Positions 55,770 to 64,000 of a stretch of DNA of 64,000 nucleotides are shown here, one piece after another. Positions within the stretch are counted from its first letter, which is position 1; each line of letters starts with the position of its first letter. Source of the stretch: Agrobacterium tumefaciens (GTDB lineage: Bacteria > Pseudomonadota > Alphaproteobacteria > Rhizobiales > Rhizobiaceae). The translations under genes and the position numbers were made by a program. A model generated the notes under the pieces. The model saw nothing but the letters and a program-made list of their open reading frames with translations, searched no databases and was not told where the DNA came from. Location of the stretch: positions 2,885,439 through 2,949,438 of the forward strand of contig NZ_CP039888.1 in assembly GCF_005221325.1 (NCBI RefSeq), read 5' to 3'.

Positions 55770-56975
55770 ATGACGCTTTCAGGCAAACATATTCTCCTCA
55801 TCATATCAGGCGGTATCGCGGCTTATAAGAGCCTCGATCTCATCCGCCGCCTGAAGGAGCGCGGCGCGAAGGTCACGCCTGTCATGACGAAGGGCGCGCA
55901 GGAATTCGTCACGCCGCTTGCCGTCGGGGCACTCTCCGCCACCCATGTCTTTACCGAACTTTTTTCCAGACAGGACGAGCAGGATGTCGGCCATATCAGG
56001 CTGGCGCGCGATTGCGATCTCGTGCTGGTGGCACCCGCCACTGCCGATCTGATGGCGAAGATGGCGCATGGCTTGGCTGACGATCTTGCCTCCGCAGTCC
56101 TTCTCGCGACGGATCGCAAGGTGCTTGTTGCACCGGCCATGAATCCGAAAATGTGGTCGGCGAAACCAACGACGCGCAATGTCGAAACGCTGAAGAAGGA
56201 TGGCGTGTTTTTCATCGGGCCCATGGCCGGCGAGATGGCGGAGAAGGGCGAGGCCGGTCTTGGCCGCATGGCAGAGCCTTTGCAGATCGTCGATGCCGTC
56301 TTATCGCTGCTGGATGGCAGCCCCAAGCCGCTCAAGGGCAAAACGGCGATCGTCACGTCAGGGCCTACGCATGAGCCGATCGATCCGGTGCGGTATATCG
56401 CCAACCGCTCGTCCGGCAAGCAGGGCCATGCCATTGCAGCGGCTCTCGCGGCACTGGGGGCGGAGGTTACGCTGGTTTCCGGCCCCGTGACCATCGCCGA
56501 TCCCACCGGGGTCACGACGATCCATGTCGAGCGGGCCGAGGAGATGCGCGATGCGGTAATCTCAAGGCTTCCTGCGGATATCGCCGTCATGGTCGCCGCC
56601 GTCGCCGACTGGCGGGTGGTGGGTTCCTCGGAACAAAAGATCAAGAAGCAGCCGGGTGATGCACCGCCGGCGCTCCAGCTGACGGAAAATCCCGATATCC
56701 TCAAGACCGTCGGGCACCATGAAAAGCGGCCGAAGCTGGTGGTAGGTTTCGCCGCCGAAACGCAGGATGTGGAGAAAAACGGCCGCGCCAAGCGGGATCG
56801 CAAGGGCGCGGACTACATCGTCGCCAATGACGTGTCGGCGGAAACCGGCATCATGGGCGGAGACCGCAACAGTGTGAAGATCATTTCGGCTGATGGTGTC
56901 GAAACATGGCCCGATCTCGACAAGGCGGAAGTTGCAAAACGTCTGGCAGCCCTTATCGCGGAGAAACTCGCATGA
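55770..56975 (+). CDS. coaBC: Bifunctional phosphopantothenoylcysteine synthetase/decarboxylase
   Basis: Catalyses two steps of coenzyme A synthesis. The N-terminal CoaC flavoprotein half contains SGGIAAYKSLDLIRRLKERG, the catalytic His in GALSATHVF and the PAMNPKMW motif. The C-terminal CoaB half starts near residue 190 with TSGPTHEPIDPVRYIANRSS and contains FAAETQDV. The 401-aa length is standard. Its stop overlaps the start of the next gene by 4 bp (ATGA). Confidence 0.95.
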   Translation: MTLSGKHILLIISGGIAAYKSLDLIRRLKERGAKVTPVMTKGAQEFVTPLAVGALSATHVFTELFSRQDEQDVGHIRLARDCDLVLVAPATADLMAKMAHGLADDLASAVLLATDRKVLVAPAMNPKMWSAKPTTRNVETLKKDGVFFIGPMAGEMAEKGEAGLGRMAEPLQIVDAVLSLLDGSPKPLKGKTAIVTSGPTHEPIDPVRYIANRSSGKQGHAIAAALAALGAEVTLVSGPVTIADPTGVTTIHVERAEEMRDAVISRLPADIAVMVAAVADWRVVGSSEQKIKKQPGDAPPALQLTENPDILKTVGHHEKRPKLVVGFAAETQDVEKNGRAKRDRKGADYIVANDVSAETGIMGGDRNSVKIISADGVETWPDLDKAEVAKRLAALIAEKLA

Positions 56976-57346
56976 CCCTTTACGATCGCAAGACATTCGA
57001 CGGGGTGCTTGGCGAATGGCCGGGCGTGCGTTTTGTCGATCAATGGGATTCGCATGTGGCCAAGGTGGGCGACAAGGTTTTTGCCGTACTGGGCGAACGG
57101 GAAGACTGGCGGCTGGTGGTGAAATGCTCCGAAGAGAGCTTCGAAATCCTCACCTCGCTTGAGGGCATCGCTCAGGCACCCTATTTTGCCAAGCGCAAAT
57201 GGGTGTCGATTGGCGATCACTCGCCGCTCGAACAGGAAGAACTGGTGCACTATGTGCGCCGTTCCTATGAGCTTGTCTCAGCCGGCCTGACAAAAAAACT
57301 ACGGGGCGAGCTGGGCATCGTGATCGATACCGCGCCTCGCCCATAA
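56972..57346 (+). CDS. MmcQ/YjbR-family protein, 124 aa
   Basis: A small CyaY-like-fold protein of the MmcQ/YjbR DUF419 family. The sequence includes WDSHVAKVGDKVFAVLGERE and the central KWVSIGDHSPLEQEELVHYV. Its start overlaps the coaBC stop as ATGA, so it is translationally coupled. The family probably binds DNA or another ligand, but its role is not established. Confidence 0.88.
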   Translation: MTLYDRKTFDGVLGEWPGVRFVDQWDSHVAKVGDKVFAVLGEREDWRLVVKCSEESFEILTSLEGIAQAPYFAKRKWVSIGDHSPLEQEELVHYVRRSYELVSAGLTKKLRGELGIVIDTAPRP

Positions 57347-57352
57347 TTTCCG

Positions 57353-58267
57353 TCAGTTCACCTTCTTGTCTTTGCCGATGATCTGGCGGACGCCCTCTTT
57401 GGTGAAGGGCTGCAGGAGCTGCGGCACAAAACCCTTCGCGATCTCACCCTTGATGCCGATATCGGTGGGCGAGGGCCGGTCGGGGTTATGGTAGGACCCG
57501 AAGATGATATCGAAGATGACGAGGTTCTCGCCGTAATTGGTATTGCCTTCCGGAAGCTGTTTGGAGTGGTGCCAGCGGTGCAGGCGCGGGGTGCTGAAGA
57601 CGTAATCGAGCAGCCCCGTTTTCATATCGACGTTGCAATGGGTCAAAATGCCGATGAAAGCGGTAACGGCGCCCAGCCACCAGAAGACCTGCAGCGGCGC
57701 ACCCATGAAATAGAGCGGAATCTGGCTGAGCGCGATCTTGAATAGGGAATCGGCCACATGGAACCGGCCGGTATTCACGACCCAGAGCCGCACGACACTG
57801 TGATGCAGCGCATGGAAGCGCCAGAAGAACACGGTTTCATGCGCGATGCGATGGGCCCAGTAGAGACCGAATTCGGCAATCGTCACCGCAAGCGCGACCT
57901 GAACCACCATTGGCAGATGCGATGGCCACAGGTCGAAGCGCATGGCCGCGAGCGGCTGCAGCACATTGGCGGCCAGCATCGGGAAGATTGCCGCTGCGGC
58001 GGCAGCAAGTTGCACGAGCCCCTTGGTCAAAAGCGTGTGACCGATGCTGGTCATGGTCTCGCCGTCACCCTCAAGCCATTCGACTTCATAGGGAATATAG
58101 CGCTCGAGAAGAAACAGGCTCAAAACCGCGCCCGCATAAACGGCCAGAAAAGCCGCGATCGGATGGCTACTCGCGAAAGCGAAATAGGATCCCACGAGGC
58201 CGCCCACAAAGACGAGCGGCCACGAAGAATAGGAAAGGGCCTGTTTTATTACCTGCGCTTTTGCCAT
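57353..58267 (-). CDS. Fatty acid hydroxylase/sterol desaturase-family membrane protein, 304 aa
   Basis: An integral membrane di-iron enzyme of the FA-hydroxylase superfamily. Histidine clusters that bind iron are visible: WAHRIAHETVFFWRFHALHH, then HCNVDM, and PRLHRWHHSK. About four spans flank them. I chose ATG 58267. Substrates in this group include sterols, carotenoids and ornithine lipids or fatty acids; none can be chosen from context. It is convergent with the YjbR gene. Confidence 0.88.
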   Translation of the reverse strand: MAKAQVIKQALSYSSWPLVFVGGLVGSYFAFASSHPIAAFLAVYAGAVLSLFLLERYIPYEVEWLEGDGETMTSIGHTLLTKGLVQLAAAAAAIFPMLAANVLQPLAAMRFDLWPSHLPMVVQVALAVTIAEFGLYWAHRIAHETVFFWRFHALHHSVVRLWVVNTGRFHVADSLFKIALSQIPLYFMGAPLQVFWWLGAVTAFIGILTHCNVDMKTGLLDYVFSTPRLHRWHHSKQLPEGNTNYGENLVIFDIIFGSYHNPDRPSPTDIGIKGEIAKGFVPQLLQPFTKEGVRQIIGKDKKVN

Positions 58268-58433
58268 GAAACTCAAATCCCGTCCGGCATCATTCGGCTC
58301 TCAACCACCGGCACAATTCCGCGCAGGCGTCAAAGCAGCCCTTACCCGCATCGATCACCTGTCTCGCTTGAAGATCAGGCCCTTATCGCTCCAATACATT
58401 ACATAAACATGGCGCATGCCAACCTTCACAGGG

Positions 58434-60008
58434 TCAACTCACCCTGATCGCAATGTAAACAAGTGTCAGCGCAATGACCCAGAGAGCGACCCGCCCCCAT
58501 TTGCTATGACGCGCCTCGGCCTTGCCGATGGCTTCTGCCGTCTGTGCGTCGAAACGCAAGCCGTTCTCGCTCATATACATCAGATCGGAATGCAATTTCT
58601 CCGTCTTGGCGGCGATTTCGGGGGCCGCCTCGGCAAGTTTGAGAGCCGCCTTCACGCCGTCCTTCAGATCGGCGACGACGCGTTTCGGGCCGAGATTGTC
58701 CCTTATCCAGCCGCTGACGACCGGATCGGCCGCTTTCCACATGTTGAAGCGCGGATTGAGCATGCGGGACACACCTTCCACCACCACCATGGTTTTTTGC
58801 AGCATCACCAGTTCGGGCCGCGTCTCCATGTCGAAGAGTTCGGTGACTTCAAACAGCAGGGTCAGGAGCTTGCCCATGGAGATCGTCTCGGCGGGCTGGC
58901 CGTGGATCGGCTCGCCAATGGCGCGGATTGCCTGGGCGAAGCTGGCTTTATCGTGGTGGCCCGGCACATAACCGGCCTCGAAATGCACTTCCGCCACCCG
59001 CATATAGTCGCGGGTAATGAAGCCGTAGAGGATTTCGGCGAGGAACCGGCGTTCCTTTTTGCCAAGCCGCCCGGCAATGCCCATATCGACGGCGACGATC
59101 TCGCCCTGAGCATCGACGAAGAGATTGCCGGGATGCATGTCGGCATGGAAAAAGCCGTCGCGCAGCGTGTGCCGCAGGAACGACTGGATGAGGGTGTCGG
59201 CCAGCTTGTTCAGGTCGTGACCGGCGGCCTTCAGCCCCTTGATATCAGACATCTTGACGCCGTCGATCCACTCCATGGTGACGACATCGCGGCCGGTGCG
59301 TTCCCAATCCACTTCGGGGACACGGAAACCGGGGTCGTCCTTGGTGTTTTCGGCAAGTTCGGAAAGGGCAGCGGCTTCGAGCCGCAGATCCATCTCGATC
59401 TTGGTCGTCTGCTCCAGCGTGCGCGTCACCTCGACCGGGCGCAGGCGACGGGCGGAACGGACGAAACGTTGCTGCAGGTCGGCGATCAGATACATCGCCT
59501 CGAGATCGTTCTGGAAACGCTGGCGCACGCCGGGGCGAATGACCTTGACGGCCACCTTGCGCGGTCCCTTTGGCGTATCCACCATGGCCGGGTGCACCTG
59601 GGCGATGGAGGCGGCGGCGATCGGATCGCCGAATTCCCTGTAGAGCTCAGAAACCGACCGTCCGAGCGAACCTTCGATATTGGCCTTCGCCGCGGCGGCC
59701 GGGAAGAAGGCCATGCGGTCCTGAAGGCTTGCAAGATCGTCGGCGAAATCGGCGCCCACCACATCCGGCCGGGTGGCGAGAAACTGGCCCATCTTCACAT
59801 AAGAAGGCCCGAGCCGCTCGACGGCCACGGCCAGCCGGTCGCTGCGCTGCGCCCGCTTGGCCTTGCTGCGGGCGAAGGGCTTCAACAGGGCTTTCAACAA
59901 TTGCGCCGGGGCGGGCAGGTCATCGGACGGCAAAGCCAGCACGACGCCTTCGCGCACGAGAACCCAGCCAACCCTTGCGAGGCGGAAATATGCGCCCAAA
60001 GTGCTCAT
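58434..60008 (-). CDS. ubiB: UbiB-family atypical kinase-like protein (ubiquinone synthesis)
   Basis: A membrane-associated ADCK/UbiB atypical kinase required for ubiquinone synthesis. The signature KxGQ motif is PSYVKMGQFLATRPDVV, the nucleotide Lys lies in VAVKVIRPGV, and the catalytic regions are FFHADMHPGNLFVDA and VAVDMGIAGRLG. A C-terminal transmembrane helix (GRVALWVIALTLVYIAIRV) anchors it. I chose ATG 60008; a GGAG lies rather far upstream. It follows ubiE by 37 bp in the same orientation, a conserved pair. Confidence 0.94.
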   Translation of the reverse strand: MSTLGAYFRLARVGWVLVREGVVLALPSDDLPAPAQLLKALLKPFARSKAKRAQRSDRLAVAVERLGPSYVKMGQFLATRPDVVGADFADDLASLQDRMAFFPAAAAKANIEGSLGRSVSELYREFGDPIAAASIAQVHPAMVDTPKGPRKVAVKVIRPGVRQRFQNDLEAMYLIADLQQRFVRSARRLRPVEVTRTLEQTTKIEMDLRLEAAALSELAENTKDDPGFRVPEVDWERTGRDVVTMEWIDGVKMSDIKGLKAAGHDLNKLADTLIQSFLRHTLRDGFFHADMHPGNLFVDAQGEIVAVDMGIAGRLGKKERRFLAEILYGFITRDYMRVAEVHFEAGYVPGHHDKASFAQAIRAIGEPIHGQPAETISMGKLLTLLFEVTELFDMETRPELVMLQKTMVVVEGVSRMLNPRFNMWKAADPVVSGWIRDNLGPKRVVADLKDGVKAALKLAEAAPEIAAKTEKLHSDLMYMSENGLRFDAQTAEAIGKAEARHSKWGRVALWVIALTLVYIAIRVS

Positions 60009-60045
60009 GCTTATGCTTGTCTCCTGCGTCTGCCGGCCATGGGTC

Positions 60046-60825
60046 TCAAAGTTTCCAGCCGGAATGCAGGGCGGCGATGCCGCCGGTGTAATTGGTATAG
60101 GTGACACGGGAGAAGCCAGCGGTGCGGATCATCGTGGCAAAATCCTCCTGATTGGGGAATTTGCGGATCGACTCGACCAGATATTGATAAGGCTCGGCAT
60201 CACCGGTGATCATCTTGCCGAATTGCGGAATGGCGTTGAACGACCAGGCGTCATAAACGCGGTCGAGCAGCGGCATATCGACTTCGGAAAATTCCAGCAC
60301 CAGGAGCCGCCCGCCGCGTTTCAGCACGCGGTGGGCCTCCTTCAGCGCGACATCGATGCGCGGCACGTTGCGAATGCCGAAGGCGATCGTATAGGCATCG
60401 AATGTATTCGCGTCGAAGGGCAGTTCCTCGGCATTGGCCTCGATGAAGGTCAGATTGTCGGAAAGCTTCTTTTTCGCCGCGCGCTCCTCGCCCACGGCCA
60501 GCATCGAGCCGTTGATATCGAGAACGGTGGCATGCGCCAGACGGTTGGAGGCTTCGATGATGCGGAAGGCGACATCGCCGGTGCCGCCCGCCACGTCCAG
60601 AATCCTGTAGGAAGGATCCTTGCGCGGCGAAAGCGAGGAGACCATGGCGTCCTTCCATAGCCGGTGCAGGCCGGCCGACATCACGTCGTTCATGATGTCG
60701 TAGCGCTTGGCGACCTTGTGGAAGACTTCGTTGACCAGCCCCTGCTTCTTGCCTTCATCCACCTTGTGAAAGCCATAGGACGTTTCCATGCCACCTTCTG
60801 CGGTCGTACGGGCGTCGGTCATCAT
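60046..60825 (-). CDS. ubiE: Ubiquinone/menaquinone C-methyltransferase
   Basis: A SAM-dependent methyltransferase that C-methylates the demethylated ubiquinone precursor (and demethylmenaquinone where made). The N-terminal [20 protein letters not shown] is typical. Motif I is [20 protein letters not shown] later motif, [14 protein letters not shown], and the C-terminal [17 protein letters not shown] complete it. The 259-aa length is standard. The start ATG 60825 has GGAG close upstream. It is the first gene of the ubiE-ubiB unit and divergent from mutM. Confidence 0.96.
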   Translation of the reverse strand: MMTDARTTAEGGMETSYGFHKVDEGKKQGLVNEVFHKVAKRYDIMNDVMSAGLHRLWKDAMVSSLSPRKDPSYRILDVAGGTGDVAFRIIEASNRLAHATVLDINGSMLAVGEERAAKKKLSDNLTFIEANAEELPFDANTFDAYTIAFGIRNVPRIDVALKEAHRVLKRGGRLLVLEFSEVDMPLLDRVYDAWSFNAIPQFGKMITGDAEPYQYLVESIRKFPNQEDFATMIRTAGFSRVTYTNYTGGIAALHSGWKL

Positions 60826-60965
60826 CTGTCTCCATATTTATTGCGTGGCGGACCATAGCGGAAACGCCATGGCAACGCTATCTGTTGCCGCATCGCCTGG
60901 GCGCGACATTTCGCGTGCACTGTATAGACCACATGGTCCTAACGATAAACTGTCGGATAAGCCAG

Positions 60966-61862
60966 ATGCCAGAATTGCCAGAAGTCGAAACCGTCAGACG
61001 CGGCCTCGCACCCGCCATGGAAGGCGCAAAGGTCCGCAAGCTCCATCTCGGCCGTCCGGATCTGCGATTTCCGTTTCCAGCGGATTTCGCGGGGCTTATT
61101 GAGGGAAAGACGATCATCTCGCTCGGACGCAGGGCGAAATATCTTCTCATTGAGCTGGAGGGCGGGCTGACGATCGTTTCCCATCTCGGCATGTCGGGCT
61201 CGTTCCGTATCGAGGCGGAAAAGGGCGAGGGTGGCGAAGCGCCCGGCGCGTTTCATTATGCTCGCTCGAAAGATGGCAAGCATGACCATGTCGTCTTTCA
61301 TCTTGATAAAGGAGAGGAGCGTGTCTGCGTCATCTATAATGATCCGCGCCGCTTCGGCTTCATGCATCTGGTGGAGCGCAACAAGCTTGACCTCTACCCC
61401 GCCTTTGCGGAGCTTGGACCGGAGCCGACAGGCAACGCGCTGAGCGCCGATTATCTGGCAAGCCGGTTTGAGGGCAAAAGCCAGCCCCTGAAAAGCACGC
61501 TGCTGGATCAGAAGGTCATTGCCGGCCTCGGCAATATCTATGTCTGCGAGGCGCTCTGGCGCGCCCATCTTTCTCCCTTGCGGGCGGCGGGAACGCTGGT
61601 GACGAAAGGTGGCAAGCCCAAAGCGCAGCTCATCGATCTGACGGAGAAAATCCGCGACGTGATCGCGGATGCGATTGCTGCCGGCGGCTCCTCCCTGCGC
61701 GACCATATACAGACGGATGGAACGCTCGGTTATTTCCAGCATTCCTTTTCGGTCTACGATCAGGAAGGCCAGCCTTGCCGGACACCCGGCTGCGGGGGTA
61801 CGGTTGAAAGGGTGGTACAGGCCGGTCGTTCGACATTCTATTGCGCCGCCTGCCAGAAATAG
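60966..61862 (+). CDS. mutM: Formamidopyrimidine-DNA glycosylase
   Basis: A base-excision repair glycosylase/AP lyase that removes 8-oxoguanine and FaPy lesions. After Met1 the mature N-terminus is [13 protein letters not shown], with catalytic Pro2 and Glu3. Further landmarks are [11 protein letters not shown], the helix-two-turn-helix [16 protein letters not shown], and a C-terminal zinc finger (CRTPGCGG and FYCAACQ). I chose ATG 60966 because only this start puts Pro at position 2. The 298-aa length is slightly long for the family. Confidence 0.96.
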   Translation: MPELPEVETVRRGLAPAMEGAKVRKLHLGRPDLRFPFPADFAGLIEGKTIISLGRRAKYLLIELEGGLTIVSHLGMSGSFRIEAEKGEGGEAPGAFHYARSKDGKHDHVVFHLDKGEERVCVIYNDPRRFGFMHLVERNKLDLYPAFAELGPEPTGNALSADYLASRFEGKSQPLKSTLLDQKVIAGLGNIYVCEALWRAHLSPLRAAGTLVTKGGKPKAQLIDLTEKIRDVIADAIAAGGSSLRDHIQTDGTLGYFQHSFSVYDQEGQPCRTPGCGGTVERVVQAGRSTFYCAACQK

Positions 61863-61896
61863 CGGTGCCAGCAGTTACGGAGAAGGGGAGATTGCC

Positions 61897-62670
61897 GTGG
61901 ACTATGAAATGATACTGGTCGAGAAACGCGATGAGGTGGGCGTCATCACGCTCAACCGCCCCAAGGCGCTCAACGCCCTCAATTCGGCGCTTCTGAAAGA
62001 GCTGCGGCACATTCTCTCTTCTTTCTCCGCCGATGATTCCATCGGCGCGATCATTATCACTGGCTCGGAAAAGGCATTTGCGGCCGGTGCCGACATCAAG
62101 GAAATGCAGGGACTGGATTTTGTCGATGCCTATGTCGGCGATTTCCTCGGCGGCTGGGATGAGGTCGCGGCCACTCGCAAGCCTGTTATCGCTGCCGTTT
62201 CCGGTTTTGCGCTCGGCGGCGGCTGCGAGCTGGCGATGATGTGCGATTTCATTATCGCTTCGGATACGGCGAAGTTCGGCCAGCCGGAAATCACCCTCGG
62301 CGTCATTCCCGGCATGGGCGGATCGCAGCGGCTGACGCGGGCGGTGGGCAAGGCGAAGGCTATGGACCTGGTTCTGACCGGCCGGATGATGGATGCGGCG
62401 GAAGCCGAGCGCGCCGGCCTCGTGTCGCGGATCGTGCCGGTTGCAGACCTCATGGACGTCGCCGTGGAGGCCGCGACACGCATTGCCTCGCTGTCGCGTG
62501 CTTCCGTTCTGATGGCCAAGGAAAGCGTTAACCGCTCCTTTGAGGTGCCGCTCGCCGAGGGGCTGAGATATGAACGACGTGCCTTCCAGTCGCTCTTTGC
62601 GACAGTGGATCAGAAGGAGGGCATGGCGGCCTTCGTCGAAAAGCGCAAACCCGCTTTCCGGAATCGCTAA
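61897..62670 (+). CDS. Enoyl-CoA hydratase/isomerase-family protein, 257 aa (GTG start)
   Basis: A crotonase-fold enzyme that hydrates 2-enoyl-CoA in fatty acid or amino acid breakdown. Oxyanion-hole segments are [13 protein letters not shown] and [16 protein letters not shown], and the catalytic Glu regions are [22 protein letters not shown] 61897 ([13 protein letters not shown]) follows GGGGAG at a good distance and gives the family length; ATG 61909 is possible. It follows mutM by 34 bp and may be cotranscribed. The mutM-ech-rpsT-dnaA order is common in Rhizobiales. Confidence 0.93.
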   Translation: MDYEMILVEKRDEVGVITLNRPKALNALNSALLKELRHILSSFSADDSIGAIIITGSEKAFAAGADIKEMQGLDFVDAYVGDFLGGWDEVAATRKPVIAAVSGFALGGGCELAMMCDFIIASDTAKFGQPEITLGVIPGMGGSQRLTRAVGKAKAMDLVLTGRMMDAAEAERAGLVSRIVPVADLMDVAVEAATRIASLSRASVLMAKESVNRSFEVPLAEGLRYERRAFQSLFATVDQKEGMAAFVEKRKPAFRNR

Positions 62671-62707
62671 GGATTCGGAATATCGGCGCTTTTAAGCGTT
62701 TTGCGCG

Positions 62708-62736
62708 TTGACGGGGGTGCGCTTTAGCGGTATATG
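62708..62736 (+). promoter_or_regulatory. Predicted rpsT promoter
   Basis: TTGACG (62708-62713) and TATATG (62731-62736) are separated by exactly 17 bp, a good housekeeping promoter. Transcription would start near 62743, giving a leader of about 120 bases. Confidence 0.75.
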
Positions 62737-62803
62737 CCCGCCCACGGTTAAGGAAAGCCATCCGGCTTGTCCGAAATTACTCCCGCATTCTTGGGTTACC
62801 TGA

Positions 62804-62818
62804 GGTCGTCGAACGACC
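62804..62818 (+). promoter_or_regulatory. Hairpin in the rpsT leader
   Basis: GGTCGT (62804-62809) and ACGACC (62813-62818) form a perfect stem with a CGA loop in the 5' leader of rpsT. Ribosomal protein S20 is known in E. coli to regulate its own translation, so this could be a feedback site, but no direct evidence is available. Confidence 0.4.
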
Positions 62819-62865
62819 CGATCCTCTGGTTGCGGAATTTGGTTTGAATTCGAAGAGAGGCATAC

Positions 62866-63132
62866 ATGGCCAATACAACTTCGGCGAAAAAGGCGACCCG
62901 CAAGATCGCTCGCCGTACCGCAGTCAACAAGGCTCGCCGTTCGCGCGTTCGCGGCTTCATCCGCAAGGTCGAGGAAGCAATCGCTACCGGCGATCTGGCA
63001 GTCGCCACCGAAGCTCTGAAGGCAGCTCAGCCTGAGATCCAGCGCGCAGCAACGCGTGGCGTTCTGCACGGCAACACCGCATCCCGCAAGGTGTCGCGTC
63101 TCGCCCAGCGCGTTAAGGCTCTTTCCGCCTAA
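62866..63132 (+). CDS. rpsT: 30S ribosomal protein S20
   Basis: Primary 16S rRNA-binding protein of the small subunit, 88 aa, very basic and helical. The N-terminus [20 protein letters not shown] and the C-terminal [20 protein letters not shown] are diagnostic. A GAGAGG precedes the ATG 62866. It has its own promoter and a strong terminator and lies upstream of dnaA as in other Rhizobiales. Confidence 0.98.
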   Translation: MANTTSAKKATRKIARRTAVNKARRSRVRGFIRKVEEAIATGDLAVATEALKAAQPEIQRAATRGVLHGNTASRKVSRLAQRVKALSA

Positions 63133-63157
63133 TCCGGCTAATCACAAATAATTATTC

Positions 63158-63187
63158 AAAAAGCCTGGTCTTTTGACCGGGCTTTTT
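63158..63187 (+). terminator. Intrinsic terminator after rpsT
   Basis: AAAAAGCCTGGTC (63158-63170) pairs with GACCGGGCTTTTT (63175-63187), with one G-T wobble and a TTTT loop. The run of T follows at once. Confidence 0.92.
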
Positions 63188-63281
63188 GTGATTCTAACTG
63201 CCCGTTAACCATTGCTGCCGTAACGTGACAAATGCATGTCAGATGGACGACAGGAAAATTGCAATAAAAACAAATACTTGT

Positions 63282-63331
63282 AGGAGGTCTCCCCGAAAAT
63301 GGGAAGCTTTCTCTACGGAAGTCGCGGCTAG
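63282..63331 (+). other. Ten-codon reading frame with perfect Shine-Dalgarno in the dnaA leader
   Basis: AGGAGGT (63282-63288) lies 10 bases before ATG 63299. The frame encodes MGSFLYGSRG and stops at TAG 63329-63331. The ribosome binding site is better than most in the window, so translation is plausible. It could be a leader peptide or a small peptide gene; no downstream attenuator is evident. Confidence 0.4.
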
Positions 63332-63392
63332 TTTTGAGTCAAGCAGATTTTTATTTTTTTGGTAAAATCGGCTCTCAAAAATTGCCAAAATT

Positions 63393-63418
63393 GAATCTCA
63401 TTGATTCATAAGCGATTC
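63393..63418. promoter_or_regulatory. Cluster of three GANTC (CcrM) sites upstream of dnaA
   Basis: GAATC (63393-63397), GATTC (63403-63407) and GATTC (63414-63418) fall within 26 bp. The first two form the dyad TGAATC-TCATT-GATTCA (63392-63408). CcrM adenine methylation of GANTC is known to tie dnaA transcription to replication in other alphaproteobacteria. Confidence 0.5.
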
Positions 63419-63901
63419 TGCTTCGCACCTCGTCGGTGATGCAAAACGGCCTTTGTGAGTCAATGGCCGATCTACGTTTTTGCAGAAAAAACGCCATTGA
63501 TCTCTCCCCATGATCCTGCCTAAATGCATTTCAACAAGGGGTGCGGATCTCAGTCCACAGATTATCTCGATGAACATATCGACGATATTCACCTTCTTGC
63601 TGGCGGGTCTTTCGAGGTCCGTTTTTTCAGGTCATCGAGCTTTTTGTGCCGTTTCGGTCTCGGAACGGGCGGGGGCTTTTTGTCCTCAAGAATGCGCCTT
63701 AAAGTTGTAACGAAAGGAGCGTTTTAGCGTGTCGCAGGCCTCTCCATGAGGGAGAGGGAAATGGGATAACCGACTCGCAAACGGGTAGTCGCCTTTGACG
63801 TTCTTTCGAGGGGAACGCTGGGGGCAGAAATAAACGAGGGGGATCCCTGGCGGTCGATCTTTGATCGTCAGGCTATGATTGGCAATTTGAAAGGCGGCAA
63901 T

Positions 63902-64000
63902 ATGCAATTGAATTTGGCGATGGGTGCGGTGGCTGATGGGGACCGCGCACCAAAGGCATGTGATGCAGCTTGCTCAGATGCGGCAGGGGATAAATCGGCC
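63902..64000 (+). CDS. dnaA: Probable start of chromosomal replication initiator DnaA (partial)
   Basis: The window ends inside an open frame that begins at ATG 63902 (MQLNLAMGAVADGDRAPKAC) with AAAGGCGG upstream; ATG 63875 in the same frame is an alternative. Only 33 codons are visible, before any conserved DnaA domain, so identity rests on the rpsT-dnaA gene order and the regulated-looking leader. The N-terminus of DnaA is poorly conserved, which fits. Confidence 0.6.
   Translation, partial: MQLNLAMGAVADGDRAPKACDAACSDAAGDKSA

Larger units (their letters stand above)
63188..63901 (+). promoter_or_regulatory. Long non-coding region upstream of dnaA
   Basis: These 714 bp are AT-rich in the first half and contain no convincing long gene. 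They hold a TTAACCAT CtrA-like half-site (63205-63212), a tiny frame with a perfect Shine-Dalgarno sequence (63282-63331), seven GANTC methylation sites (63190, 63336, 63393, 63403, 63414, 63457, 63772) and a CCTCTCC/GGAGAGG stem-loop (63739-63757). No cluster of DnaA boxes was seen, so this does not look like oriC. Confidence 0.6.

Noticed and set aside
58416..60104. A 562-codon plus-strand frame opposite ubiB
   Set aside because: UbiB motifs are unmistakable on the minus strand; the opposite frame is low-complexity shadow sequence.
63510..63727. Two overlapping frames of 66-67 codons upstream of dnaA
   Set aside because: They overlap each other in different phases, lack ribosome binding sites and have no recognisable features; treated as non-coding leader.
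63188..63901. Possible chromosomal replication origin next to dnaA
   Set aside because: I could not find a cluster of DnaA boxes (TTATCCACA-like) or a clear AT-rich unwinding element with repeats, and in this group the origin is usually elsewhere.

Overview
The window is a 64-kb stretch of core chromosome from an alphaproteobacterium of the Rhizobiaceae, most likely an Agrobacterium. The basis is the high-GC codon use, a phosphatidylethanolamine N-methyltransferase (pmtA) next to dnaN, a ugpBAEC operon behind a Pho box, a GTTC-N7-GTTC LexA box, GANTC sites near dnaA, an Irr-box-like site, and the dut/coaBC/ubiB/ubiE/mutM/rpsT/dnaA neighbourhood. Genes are intact and densely packed on both strands. 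I see no prophage, insertion sequence, CRISPR array, rRNA or tRNA gene.

Region by region. 1-4.6 kb: a kinase-fold protein overlapping pheS, then pheT and a bidirectional terminator. 4.6-11.5 kb: an accessory metabolic block with two aldo/keto reductases, a LysR regulator, a GNAT acetyltransferase, a GlxA-type AraC regulator coupled to an isochorismatase-family hydrolase, a Gfo/Idh oxidoreductase and small membrane proteins. 11.6-16.8 kb: xseA, an enolase-superfamily dehydratase with its GntR/FCD regulator, and a MarR/EamA-exporter divergent pair. 16.8-24.5 kb: an M29 aminopeptidase, YbaK, a YffB-type reductase, an overlooked 55-aa gene, a 2H phosphoesterase, a TetR/membrane-protein pair, guaA, a nucleosidase and a thioesterase. 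24.5-30.2 kb: tspO and a four-gene export module (two M75 imelysin-like proteins, a di-heme protein and a Tat-exported DUF1513 protein) behind an Irr-box-like element. 30.2-35.3 kb: rsmB, an rlpA-like gene with an unusual palindromic upstream region, an SDR, queG with no canonical start at its real N-terminus, and a GST.

35.4-42.7 kb: uppP, a small secreted protein, an NDUFA9-like protein, pyrF, a histidine-phosphatase-fold protein, pmtA, dnaN and rsmI. 42.7-51.6 kb: yraN, an O-acetyltransferase, the phosphate-controlled ugpBAEC transporter and a cupin, then gshB and an SOS-controlled comM; the ugp block appears inserted between yraN and gshB. 51.7-64 kb: cysK, a LysE exporter, dut, prfC, coaBC, a YjbR protein, a fatty-acid-hydroxylase-type membrane protein, ubiB, ubiE, mutM, an enoyl-CoA hydratase, rpsT, and a long leader ending at the probable start of dnaA.

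Most genes serve translation, replication and repair, cofactor and quinone synthesis, phospholipid and cell-wall chemistry, or nutrient uptake. Several regulator genes sit beside clear palindromes that are probably their own operators (LysR, GntR, MarR, TetR). The least explained parts are the structured non-coding stretch at 31976-32401, the iron-linked module at 25022-30101, the missing start codon of queG, and a 10-codon reading frame with a perfect Shine-Dalgarno sequence in the dnaA leader. All family names come from reading motifs; no database search was run.
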